Source: Thermoplasmata archaeon (GTDB lineage Archaea; Thermoplasmatota; Thermoplasmata; Thermoplasmatales; Thermoplasmataceae). Taken from it: a stretch of DNA of 9,070 nucleotides. Below are positions 1 to 5,083 of the stretch, piece by piece. The stretch lies in assembly GCA_021797525.1 (NCBI GenBank), contig JAJZZQ010000078.1:1-9070 (forward strand), given 5' to 3'. The notes under the pieces are model-generated. The model worked only from the letters and a program-made list of their open reading frames with translations. It ran no database searches and was not told the DNA's origin. A program made the position numbers and the translations under genes. Numbering within the stretch: position 1 is the stretch's first letter; each line of letters begins with the position of its first letter.

Positions 1-367
1 GAAAATCCAGGCCTTCACTCAGGGCCACTTCCCTGATCTCTGACAGGGGCTGGTCAAGATTCTTGTTTATATCATTAGCAAGGGCCTTAAGCGGACTGAC
101 ATACAGACAGTAAATCCTGTCCTCAAGCCTTCCTTCTCTGGAAAGGATAAAAAGCTCATTAATTACTGAAAGGAAACCAGTCAGCGTTTTGCCAGTTCCG
201 GTAGGGCTGGAAACAAGGACATTCTCCCTGTTATGTATAAGGGGTATAGCCTTCCTCTGAGGCTCTGTCAGCCCCTCGTATCTGGAGTTGAACCATTTCC
301 TTATCAGAGGATCGAGAAAGGGAAGAAAATCAGTGACATCAAATCTGTCTTCAGAGGTTTTCTGCAT
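1..367 (-). CDS. Lhr-type superfamily 2 ATP-dependent helicase, N-terminal fragment
   Basis: The first 122 residues of an SF2 helicase are present; the rest lies beyond the left edge. Visible motifs in order: a Q-motif-like LTEPQRKAIP at residues 33-42, Walker A SSPTGTGKT at 53-61, and motif Ia YVSPLKALAND at 89-99. The spacing and wording (aromatic residue before LTEPQ, VSPLKALANDI after a CLY strand) match archaeal Lhr/large helicase-related proteins rather than Hel308. Lhr proteins unwind DNA and RNA-DNA hybrids and are linked to DNA repair; that role is family knowledge. The ATG at 367 is the first possible start because the codon just before it on the minus strand is TGA. No Shine-Dalgarno sequence is obvious; a TATA-like element lies about 35 bp upstream. 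It follows the DUF763 gene on the same strand after 103 bp. Confidence 0.88.
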   Translation of the reverse strand, partial: MQKTSEDRFDVTDFLPFLDPLIRKWFNSRYEGLTEPQRKAIPLIHNRENVLVSSPTGTGKTLTGFLSVINELFILSREGRLEDRIYCLYVSPLKALANDINKNLDQPLSEIREVALSEGLDF

Positions 368-397
368 TCAGCACAGCCCTTATTGGAGCCCAAGAAT

Positions 398-406
398 CTA
401 TTTAAG
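398..406 (-). promoter_or_regulatory. Candidate TATA box for the Lhr helicase gene
   Basis: On the minus strand the sequence reads CTTAAATAG, centred about 35 bp before the ATG at 367. An archaeal start site about 25 bp downstream would leave a leader of roughly 10 nt. It lies in the 103-bp gap after DUF763, so the helicase may have its own promoter. Assigned from sequence only. Confidence 0.4.
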
Positions 407-470
407 CGTTTTGAAACACCCCTATTTTCAGAAAAGTTTAATCTTTCACAGGAATACAGAAGGTTTCAAT

Positions 471-1565
471 TCATGAAGTTCTCTGAAAACTGGAACGGGA
501 AAGCTTTGCAGCTATGGACTCAAGGCTCAGGTCGCCTATTCTCGTCTGTCCAAGCAGTTCCTTGAAAAAAGAAATTGCAATATCATAGTCGTTTCTGTTA
601 ATGGGCTTGGGTACACCGTCTTTCCCTCCAACAGCGAATGAGTATTTTACCGGGTCGCGGAATGATGGTTCATCCCCGTAGACCAATTCTGCAAGATAGG
701 ATAGCGCACGGATTGTTGACTTTCCTATGCCTTTCATATAGGCCAGTTCCTGGAAATCCTCTGGTTGGTATTCATAAATTGCCCTCAATTTAGACCAGTC
801 TATACGGTAATCCATGCGAAGATGCCTCTCTGGAAACTGAAAATTGTCAAGCGACCTCTGGGGGCCGTGCTCTATTGTGTATCTGTACCTTTCGGGATTC
901 TCCTTTCCAATCGATACCATTGAATGCCTGTTATTTTCACTTGCTTTAGTAGATAGGTCAAGAACCTGTTCTCTTACCACTTCAGAAGAGATTCCATTCC
1001 TGTAGTCATTTATAAAATCCAGCCCTGACCGCCTGATCCAGTGGTATCTCCTGGCCATCCTCTGAGCTGGATTCATACCCTGCTGTACAATGGCCCACCT
1101 GCCGTTTTCGTCCATAACAAGGAACTGCATGTAGAGGTCAAAATCGTCCTGAAGGAGCGACTGATCTACCCTTGCGATCCTTCTTGCATCTTCCAGAATT
1201 CTCAAACTCTTGGATTCTGATATTCTTCCTTCTCTGACAAGAGCATCCATTTCAGTGTGCATTTCTGAAAGCCTTTTTCCCTTCCCGCCTATAATGTGTA
1301 TGTCAGAGTTACGCCTTGTAAAATACTCCTTTATGGCGCTCAGGGTTGCAGTGGTAGTTCCACTAGAATTCCAGTCGAACCCTATTGCCAGAGAAAGAGA
1401 ATGAAACCAGAAAGGGTCTGAGAGCTTTTCCATGTATGTCTGATTCCCAAATTTTTCCAGGATCAGATCGGAAAGTATTCCACCTAACTTTACCATTCGT
1501 TTGTAAAGATATTCAGGGGGATGACCGTAATGGAGTGGAAGCAGGGCGGTTCCTTTCCTTTCCAT
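471..1565 (-). CDS. DUF763 family protein with helix-hairpin-helix-like motif
   Basis: A 364-residue protein of the DUF763 family, function unknown. Family signatures seen: GTALLPLHYGHPPE near residues 5-18, LSDPFWFHSL at 48-57, GFDWNSSGTTT at 62-72, a GGKGK loop at 93-97, QGMNPAQRMARRYHW at 162-176 and GGKDGVPKP at 313-321. LAYMKGIGKSTIRAL at 275-289 looks like a helix-hairpin-helix (GIG turn), which usually binds the DNA backbone non-specifically; together with many Arg/Lys residues this suggests a nucleic-acid-binding protein (inference). The ORF can be extended 22 codons to a TTG at 1631, but that extension reads through the likely TATA element and lacks family character, so the ATG at 1565 is preferred. 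It diverges from a DUF2175 gene and precedes an Lhr-type helicase on the same strand. No membrane segment or signal peptide is seen. Confidence 0.88.
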   Translation of the reverse strand: MERKGTALLPLHYGHPPEYLYKRMVKLGGILSDLILEKFGNQTYMEKLSDPFWFHSLSLAIGFDWNSSGTTTATLSAIKEYFTRRNSDIHIIGGKGKRLSEMHTEMDALVREGRISESKSLRILEDARRIARVDQSLLQDDFDLYMQFLVMDENGRWAIVQQGMNPAQRMARRYHWIRRSGLDFINDYRNGISSEVVREQVLDLSTKASENNRHSMVSIGKENPERYRYTIEHGPQRSLDNFQFPERHLRMDYRIDWSKLRAIYEYQPEDFQELAYMKGIGKSTIRALSYLAELVYGDEPSFRDPVKYSFAVGGKDGVPKPINRNDYDIAISFFKELLGQTRIGDLSLESIAAKLSRSSFQRTS

Positions 1566-1582
1566 AGATGTGTAGCCGCTCC

Positions 1583-1594
1583 ATATATGTATAT
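1583..1594 (-). promoter_or_regulatory. Candidate TATA box for the DUF763 gene
   Basis: ATATACATATAT on the minus strand is centred about 24 bp before the ATG at 1565. That spacing predicts a leaderless transcript and argues against the upstream TTG start. Confidence 0.45.
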
Positions 1595-1607
1595 TTTCCC
1601 GGATTCG

Positions 1608-1618
1608 ATAATATTTTA
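1608..1618 (+). promoter_or_regulatory. Candidate TATA box for the DUF2175 gene
   Basis: ATAATATTTTA is centred about 28 bp before the ATG at 1641, consistent with a leaderless transcript. It sits about 25 bp from the opposing DUF763 element, so the two promoters are close enough to interfere or be co-regulated (inference). Confidence 0.45.
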
Positions 1619-1640
1619 ACCGTTTTACCAATAATCATGT

Positions 1641-1946
1641 ATGGCAGAATTCAAATGCTATGTGTGCGAAAAGAAGGTTAAAACTGGTGAGAAGTTTACA
1701 TTTACGAAAAAGGGATCGGTTCACTCTGACTGTTTTGTCTCACAGAGGAGAAAAGAAGTTTCTGAGGAAAACCAGGAGAAGCTAAGGGTATTATCCATTG
1801 TTCTGGACATCGAACTGCAGCACCTGCTGGGTATCCTGGACATAAGAGAACAGCCGGAAAACGTAAAGGATGCTGTGAAATTAAAATACAAGGATATAGA
1901 AAAGGCCTGTGGGGAAACCACAAGGATGATATCAGAACTTAACTGA
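1641..1946 (+). CDS. DUF2175 family small zinc-binding protein
   Basis: A 101-residue protein. The N-terminal third holds a probable zinc site: C6-x-x-C9, then H28-x-x-C31, embedded in the family-like string GEKFTFTKKGSVH. This arrangement matches DUF2175, a small archaeal family without an assigned reaction. The rest (about residues 40-101) is charged and predicted helical, with ILDIREQPENVKDA in the middle, and could be an oligomerisation or partner-binding helix pair (inference). The start has no Shine-Dalgarno; a TATA-like element 28 bp upstream suggests leaderless translation from this ATG. It diverges from DUF763 and converges on rps27ae with one base between the stop codons. LIM-like or treble-clef zinc folds are possible alternatives for the N-terminal part. 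Confidence 0.8.
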   Translation: MAEFKCYVCEKKVKTGEKFTFTKKGSVHSDCFVSQRRKEVSEENQEKLRVLSIVLDIELQHLLGILDIREQPENVKDAVKLKYKDIEKACGETTRMISELN

Positions 1947-1947
1947 A

Positions 1948-2163
1948 TTATTTCTTACTTTTTCCTTTTCCTGATTCTTTTTTTGCGTCAGCCTGAGGCT
2001 TTGCTTTTGAAGACTCTTTCTTGGTCTCAGTATATCCACATTTTCCGCATGAGAACCGGTTCGGGTGTTCTGCCAGAAAAACACCTGGACCACACCTTGG
2101 ACAGAATCTCCTCTGTCTGCTTATCTTTTCATTCTCTACAGAGTAGAGCTCCCTCTTCATCAT
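1948..2163 (-). CDS. rps27ae: 30S ribosomal protein S27ae
   Basis: A 71-residue zinc-ribbon ribosomal protein of the small subunit. It opens with the archaeal signature KRELYSVE, and two pairs of zinc ligands follow: C21/C24 in [14 protein letters not shown] and C39/C42 in [10 protein letters not shown]. The last ~24 residues are a Lys/Ser-rich low-complexity tail, longer than the minimal ribbon. The first of two tandem ATGs (2163) overlaps the rps24e stop as ATGA and lies 8 nt after GGAGGAG (2172-2178), while the second ATG would give the commoner MKREL start; both are possible. It is the last gene of the rpoE-spt4-DUF359-rps24e-rps27ae cluster. The often-linked kae1 gene does not follow here; a convergent gene does. 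Confidence 0.95.
   Translation of the reverse strand: MMKRELYSVENEKISRQRRFCPRCGPGVFLAEHPNRFSCGKCGYTETKKESSKAKPQADAKKESGKGKSKK
1950..1984 (+). terminator. U-rich termination region for the DUF2175 transcript, inside rps27ae
   Basis: Just past the DUF2175 stop, the plus strand has several T-runs, ending in seven consecutive T at 1978-1984. Archaeal RNA polymerase terminates at such U-rich stretches. Here they are the antisense of the Lys codons (AAA/AAG) in the S27ae tail. No hairpin is needed or seen. Assignment is by composition only. Confidence 0.35.
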
Positions 2164-2465
2164 TGGGCATTCTCCTCCTTAACTTTAAGGCCATTTCTGA
2201 ACAGTTCATAATCAGGCTCATAGAGCATTGCGCTCTCTTTGTCCGCATATATCTTGGAATAACCTATAACCTCGGATTTTCCGGTCTCCTGAATATTCCT
2301 GTCCACAATAACGAGCTCTTTAGGGACACCCAGGTTCTTGGATATAAGATCACGCAGAACCTCCTTTGACGGAGTCGGCTTTCCAGTGAATGTGGCTCTG
2401 TAGCGTATCTCCTTTCTGTGAAGGAGTTTATTCTCTCTGTCTGATTCAATTTTCAATTCTACCAT
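2160..2465 (-). CDS. rps24e: 30S ribosomal protein S24e
   Basis: A 101-residue protein recognised as archaeal S24e: it begins with a strand of the form [18 protein letters not shown], then the conserved [28 protein letters not shown] block and the ending [21 protein letters not shown]. It belongs to the small ribosomal subunit. GAGAGG (2473-2478) lies 7 nt before the ATG and supports this start. It overlaps the DUF359 gene upstream by 20 bp and rps27ae downstream by the ATGA junction, which indicates translational coupling within one operon. Length is normal for the family. Confidence 0.95.
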   Translation of the reverse strand: MVELKIESDRENKLLHRKEIRYRATFTGKPTPSKEVLRDLISKNLGVPKELVIVDRNIQETGKSEVIGYSKIYADKESAMLYEPDYELFRNGLKVKEENAQ

Positions 2466-2955
2466 GTGAGATCCTCTCTACCAATTCCTCAATGTTTTTC
2501 TTAACTGACCTGTCAACAGTGATGCAAGCCATCCCCTTTCCAGGTATACCGTATACTACAACCGTATTTAAGTCACAATAATAAATTATTGGTATCACGG
2601 CAAGGTCCTCTTCACCAGTTACCTCAATACGCCCTCCCACCGGCATGATCTTTCTTATGAGAAGAAAAAGATCATGGCTCAATGTGCCTGCTTCATTTTC
2701 AACATGATATGCTCCTGGTTTAGAGGAAAATTCCCCTTCCTGACCTCTTCTTGTCTTGAGATCGACTATCTCTATGTGGATTGGTATTCCCAGCCTTCTA
2801 AGATTATCTGTGGTTACATCACCCACGGATATTATTTTTGAGGAATTTGATAACCCGAGAATCTCTGATGCGACGCACATACGGTGTCCGTATGAGGAAA
2901 CTTCATCCAGAACATCCTGTGAAAGAACGAACTTACTGCCTGACTTTAATTGCAT
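2446..2955 (-). CDS. DUF359 family, GTP-dependent dephospho-CoA kinase
   Basis: A 169-residue protein of the DUF359 family. A Thermococcus member of this family has been shown to be a GTP-dependent dephospho-CoA kinase, the last step of CoA biosynthesis in many archaea. Family motifs seen: SVGDVTT at 43-49, IVDLKTRR at 63-70, VENEAGTLS at 85-93, VTGEEDLAVIP at 112-122 and YGIPGKGM at 135-142. The acidic residues in GDVTT, VDLKT and GEEDL are candidates for metal or nucleotide binding. The function is therefore taken from the family. It overlaps spt4 upstream by 23 bp and rps24e downstream by 20 bp, the conserved archaeal order, so it is probably co-translated with transcription and ribosome genes. 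The Shine-Dalgarno before this ATG is weak. Confidence 0.92.
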   Translation of the reverse strand: MQLKSGSKFVLSQDVLDEVSSYGHRMCVASEILGLSNSSKIISVGDVTTDNLRRLGIPIHIEIVDLKTRRGQEGEFSSKPGAYHVENEAGTLSHDLFLLIRKIMPVGGRIEVTGEEDLAVIPIIYYCDLNTVVVYGIPGKGMACITVDRSVKKNIEELVERISHGRIEN

Positions 2956-3127
2956 AATTTCCAGGTGATGTGATTCCTGCCTTTTCAGCTATTATGGAGA
3001 GTTCAGGTTCCGTTATTATGGTAAAACCGAACCATTCTGTAGAAGTTTTCTCCTCGCCATGAATTGGGCAGTTCTTGTCAACAGTGAGCAACTTGCACTT
3101 CTTGCAAGCCCTGAATATTTCCTTCAT
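2933..3127 (-). CDS. spt4: Transcription elongation factor Spt4 (RpoE'' subunit)
   Basis: A 64-residue zinc-ribbon protein that pairs with Spt5 (NusG-like) and clamps RNA polymerase during elongation. Seen: ACKKCKLL with C8 and C11, CPIHG with C20 and H23, the typical WFGFTIITEPELSIIAEKAGI and the end PGNYAIKV. The fourth zinc ligand, usually Cys in a CPxCG turn, is His here; CCCH sites can still hold zinc. A longer reading frame starts at 3172, but its first 15 residues lie over the end of rpoE. The ATG at 3127 matches homologous N termini, sits 4 bp after the rpoE stop, and has GGAGAA (3136-3141) 8 nt upstream, so it is chosen. It overlaps the DUF359 gene by 23 bp. Confidence 0.93.
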   Translation of the reverse strand: MKEIFRACKKCKLLTVDKNCPIHGEEKTSTEWFGFTIITEPELSIIAEKAGITSPGNYAIKVRQ

Positions 3128-3131
3128 GTTT

Positions 3132-3713
3132 TCAGTTCTCCATCTTCTTTTCAAGCCACTGGAGTTTTCCAAGGCCCGTCTGTTTCATTGTAAATCCAAT
3201 GGTGCTTCCTTCCAGGGTAGATGATCTCAAATTCAGATGCACTATCTTTACCCTGACTATATCTCGGGCCTTCAGATCCTTTCTTGTCTCTTTGCCAACA
3301 AATCTCTGGTTTGAAAGGTCTACACTGATAATATCGTCCATAATCTGCCCCTTATGAAGCAGCCCTTCGAACGGCCCGAACTTTACAAAAGCTCCGAACT
3401 CCTTTACCGATGTTACCTCTCCTTCAACTATTTCCTGCAGTTCAGGGTAAAAAGCAAGTGCCTTGTACCTTACAGCCTGATAAACTCCACCGTCCCCATG
3501 GACAATGGCCCCGTCTCCGACAGTCTCGATCTCTGTAACAGAGACAACGAAGCACTTGCCTAGAATTTTATCCTCATTGTTTTCTTCCTTGACATCAATA
3601 AGTCTTCCTTCCAGCGATGTCTTGGATACCTCCAGAACTGCTTTTTCATAATCTTCAGAAAGAAGCTCGGGCGGTATTCTGGCTATATATTGATCTTCGA
3701 TTGTTATATACAT
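3132..3713 (-). CDS. rpoE: DNA-directed RNA polymerase subunit E' (Rpo7/Rpb7)
   Basis: A 193-residue stalk subunit of archaeal RNA polymerase, equivalent to eukaryotic Rpb7. With Rpo4 it forms the stalk that helps open the promoter and binds the exiting RNA. The N-terminal tip domain spans about residues 1-85, with RIPPELL at 12-18 and the GDGG turn at 73-76. An S1 RNA-binding fold follows (EGEVTSVKEFGAFVKFGPF from 97, then EGLLHKGQI), and the conserved TMKQTGLGKLQWLE closes the protein. Length is normal. It is the first gene of the spt4-DUF359-rps24e-rps27ae cluster. A TATA-like element near 3835 would give a leader of about 95 nt, unusually long for this window, containing two short inverted repeats. 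Confidence 0.95.
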   Translation of the reverse strand: MYITIEDQYIARIPPELLSEDYEKAVLEVSKTSLEGRLIDVKEENNEDKILGKCFVVSVTEIETVGDGAIVHGDGGVYQAVRYKALAFYPELQEIVEGEVTSVKEFGAFVKFGPFEGLLHKGQIMDDIISVDLSNQRFVGKETRKDLKARDIVRVKIVHLNLRSSTLEGSTIGFTMKQTGLGKLQWLEKKMEN

Positions 3714-3732
3714 TTTTCACCAACCTTAATCC

Positions 3733-3747
3733 CATGCGCTATGCATG
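3733..3747 (-). repeat. Short hairpin-forming inverted repeat upstream of rpoE
   Basis: CATGC (3733-3737) and GCATG (3743-3747) are perfect 5-bp complements with a 5-nt loop, about 20 nt before the rpoE start on the minus strand. Short enough to be chance; it also lies in the candidate small ORF on the other strand. Confidence 0.3.
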
Positions 3748-3836
3748 AAAATCCTAAGGAACATTTGAACCAGAAATACCTCGCGGCGCTTACGCTGGTT
3801 CAATACTGGGAAGAGTTATCATTAAAAGCGATATAA
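3741..3836 (+). CDS. Candidate 31-codon small ORF between rpoE and the acyl-CoA dehydrogenase
   Basis: ATG at 3741 opens a 31-codon frame ending in TAA. The product is charged at its N end (MHENPKEHLNQ) and then runs as a likely amphipathic helix with KYLAALTLVQYWEE. I recognise no family. A TATA-like TTATATA at 3704-3710 lies about 34 bp upstream, so transcription could begin a few bases before the ATG. Against it: open frames of this length arise by chance, the element overlaps the rpoE 5' end on the other strand, and the frame covers most of the rpoE leader. It could be a real small protein, a degraded gene or noise. Weakly supported. Confidence 0.25.
   Translation: MHENPKEHLNQKYLAALTLVQYWEELSLKAI
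3765..3803. repeat. 9-bp inverted repeat in the rpoE/acyl-CoA dehydrogenase intergenic region
   Basis: TTGAACCAG (3765-3773) and CTGGTTCAA (3795-3803) are perfect inverted copies separated by 21 nt. If the rpoE transcript starts near 3808, this forms a stem close to its 5' end. It might equally be a protein-binding site or chance; a 9-bp pair with spacer under 50 is expected once or twice in 9 kb at random. Confidence 0.45.
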
Positions 3837-3840
3837 ATTT
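3830..3840 (-). promoter_or_regulatory. Candidate TATA box for the rpoE operon
   Basis: The minus strand reads AAATTTATATC here, the best TATA match before rpoE. A start about 25 bp downstream (near 3808) would give a ~95-nt leader. No comparably good element is seen closer to the rpoE ATG. Confidence 0.45.
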
Positions 3841-3870
3841 AACCTTAATGGTCTCTATAAAGGCAATCCG

Positions 3871-3879
3871 TTTATAAGA
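3871..3879 (+). promoter_or_regulatory. Candidate TATA box for the acyl-CoA dehydrogenase-NMD3 operon
   Basis: TTTATAAGA is centred about 55 bp before the ATG at 3930, predicting a leader near 30 nt. A second TATA-like string, TATAAAGG at 3856-3863, lies just upstream; either could be used. Confidence 0.4.
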
Positions 3880-3929
3880 TAGAACTGCCTTCATTAAGTT
3901 TATTGGGTTATTTTCCATATTAGACAGTT

Positions 3930-5081
3930 ATGACTGATTACACAGAGGAAGAAAACAGTATTCTCAGGGATACGGTAAGGGAATTCATGAAAAGAGAGGT
4001 TGAACCCATATCCTCAAAGATGGACAGCCAGGATTATTTCCCAGTAGAAGTATTCAAAAAAATGGGAAAGATGGGCTTTCTGGGAGTAACAATCCCAGAG
4101 GAATATGGAGGATCATCCCTCGGTTATGAAGCTCAGGCCATGATTGAAGAGGAGATTGGCTATTACAGTGCATCTCTGGCCCTTTCATATGGGGCCCACA
4201 GCAACCTCTGTCTTGACAATCTTTACAGGAATGGATCAGAGTATGTAAGAGAGAAATATGTTCCGAAACTTGCTTCTGGTGAATTCATAGGCTCCCTTGC
4301 TCTCACAGAGCCAGAATCGGGTTCGGATGCGCTCAATATGAAGACAACCAGTACAGAGAATAGGGACGGTTTCAGCATAACCGGATCCAAGACATTCATA
4401 ACAAATGCGCCTGTGGCCGACCTCTTTCTGGTATACTCCAGATTTGGCGAAAGTTACAATGCGTACTGTGTCCTCTCCGAAGACAGAGGCTTCAGCAGAG
4501 GAAAGAAGTTTGACAAGATGGGGATGAGAGGGTCTCCCACAGGAGAGATATACTTCGACTCGGTTCAGGTTCCACAAGAAAGGTTGTTAGGAAAGAGGGG
4601 AGATGGGAAACGTATTATTCTTTCTGGCCTGAACTCCGAGAGGGTGATTCTAAGTTTCATCTTCATCGGAGTGGCACGAAGGGCACTTGAACTGGCACTG
4701 AAATACTCCACAGAGCGAAAGCAGTCTGGGAAACATCTTTACGAGTTCCAGTTAATTCAAGAAAAACTTGCATACATGTATACAAGGCTTAGGACGAGCA
4801 GGCTGCTGGCTGAGGACTCTCTCCAACTACTGAAGAAAGATCCACTGGATTCAGTAAGTGCTGCTTCTGCAATACTGCATTCCACAGAATCTGCTGAGTA
4901 TATTGCCAGAGAGGCAATTCAGATATTCGGTGGGTATGGCTATATAAAAGATAATGAACCTGAACGCCTTATGAGGGATGCTATACTGGGCCAGATTGGT
5001 GCCGGAACTACAGAGATAAGGAAGAGGCTTGTGGCTCTTGGCATTGTAAAGCAGTACAGAGAAGGAAAAGTGAGACTGTAA
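3930..5081 (+). CDS. Acyl-CoA dehydrogenase, isovaleryl-CoA dehydrogenase-like
   Basis: A 383-residue flavoenzyme that would oxidise an acyl-CoA to the 2,3-enoyl-CoA with FAD and pass electrons to an electron-transfer flavoprotein. The three-part fold is complete: an N-terminal helical domain (IPEEYGG at 55-61), a middle beta domain with LTEPESGSDA at 125-134 and ITGSKTFITNA at 150-160, and a C-terminal helical domain with QIFGGYGYIKD at 331-341. The usual catalytic Glu near the C end (MCAD type) is Ala358 in IGAGTTEIRK, while SGLNSERVIL places Glu237 where isovaleryl- and long-chain dehydrogenases carry their base. FQLIQEKLAYMYTRL (273-287) also closely resembles isovaleryl-CoA dehydrogenase. 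A branched-chain substrate (leucine breakdown) is plausible but not proven. NMD3 follows after 2 bp. Confidence 0.93.
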   Translation: MTDYTEEENSILRDTVREFMKREVEPISSKMDSQDYFPVEVFKKMGKMGFLGVTIPEEYGGSSLGYEAQAMIEEEIGYYSASLALSYGAHSNLCLDNLYRNGSEYVREKYVPKLASGEFIGSLALTEPESGSDALNMKTTSTENRDGFSITGSKTFITNAPVADLFLVYSRFGESYNAYCVLSEDRGFSRGKKFDKMGMRGSPTGEIYFDSVQVPQERLLGKRGDGKRIILSGLNSERVILSFIFIGVARRALELALKYSTERKQSGKHLYEFQLIQEKLAYMYTRLRTSRLLAEDSLQLLKKDPLDSVSAASAILHSTESAEYIAREAIQIFGGYGYIKDNEPERLMRDAILGQIGAGTTEIRKRLVALGIVKQYREGKVRL

Positions 5082-5083
5082 GA

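Noticed and set aside
233..565. 110-codon plus-strand open frame at the left end
   Set aside because: It overlaps the helicase start and the DUF763 end on the other strand, and the product looks like random translation.
1566..1631. 22-codon N-terminal extension of the DUF763 frame from TTG at 1631
   Set aside because: It reads through the likely promoter element, uses a rare start and has no DUF763-like residues; ATG at 1565 fits the family start and the leaderless spacing.
1983..2369. 128-codon plus-strand open frame
   Set aside because: It is antisense to rps27ae and rps24e, both certain genes, and its translation has no recognisable domain.
3128..3172. 15-codon N-terminal extension of Spt4 from 3172
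   Set aside because: It overlaps the end of rpoE, has no family match, and the internal ATG at 3127 has a well-placed Shine-Dalgarno sequence.
3765..3803. tRNA-like GGTTCAA strings suggesting a tRNA or tRNA fragment
   Set aside because: On neither strand do the flanks form a proper T stem, and no acceptor, D or anticodon arms can be drawn; the strings are explained by the 9-bp inverted repeat.
4236..4577. 113-codon minus-strand open frame
   Set aside because: It lies wholly inside the acyl-CoA dehydrogenase gene on the opposite strand.
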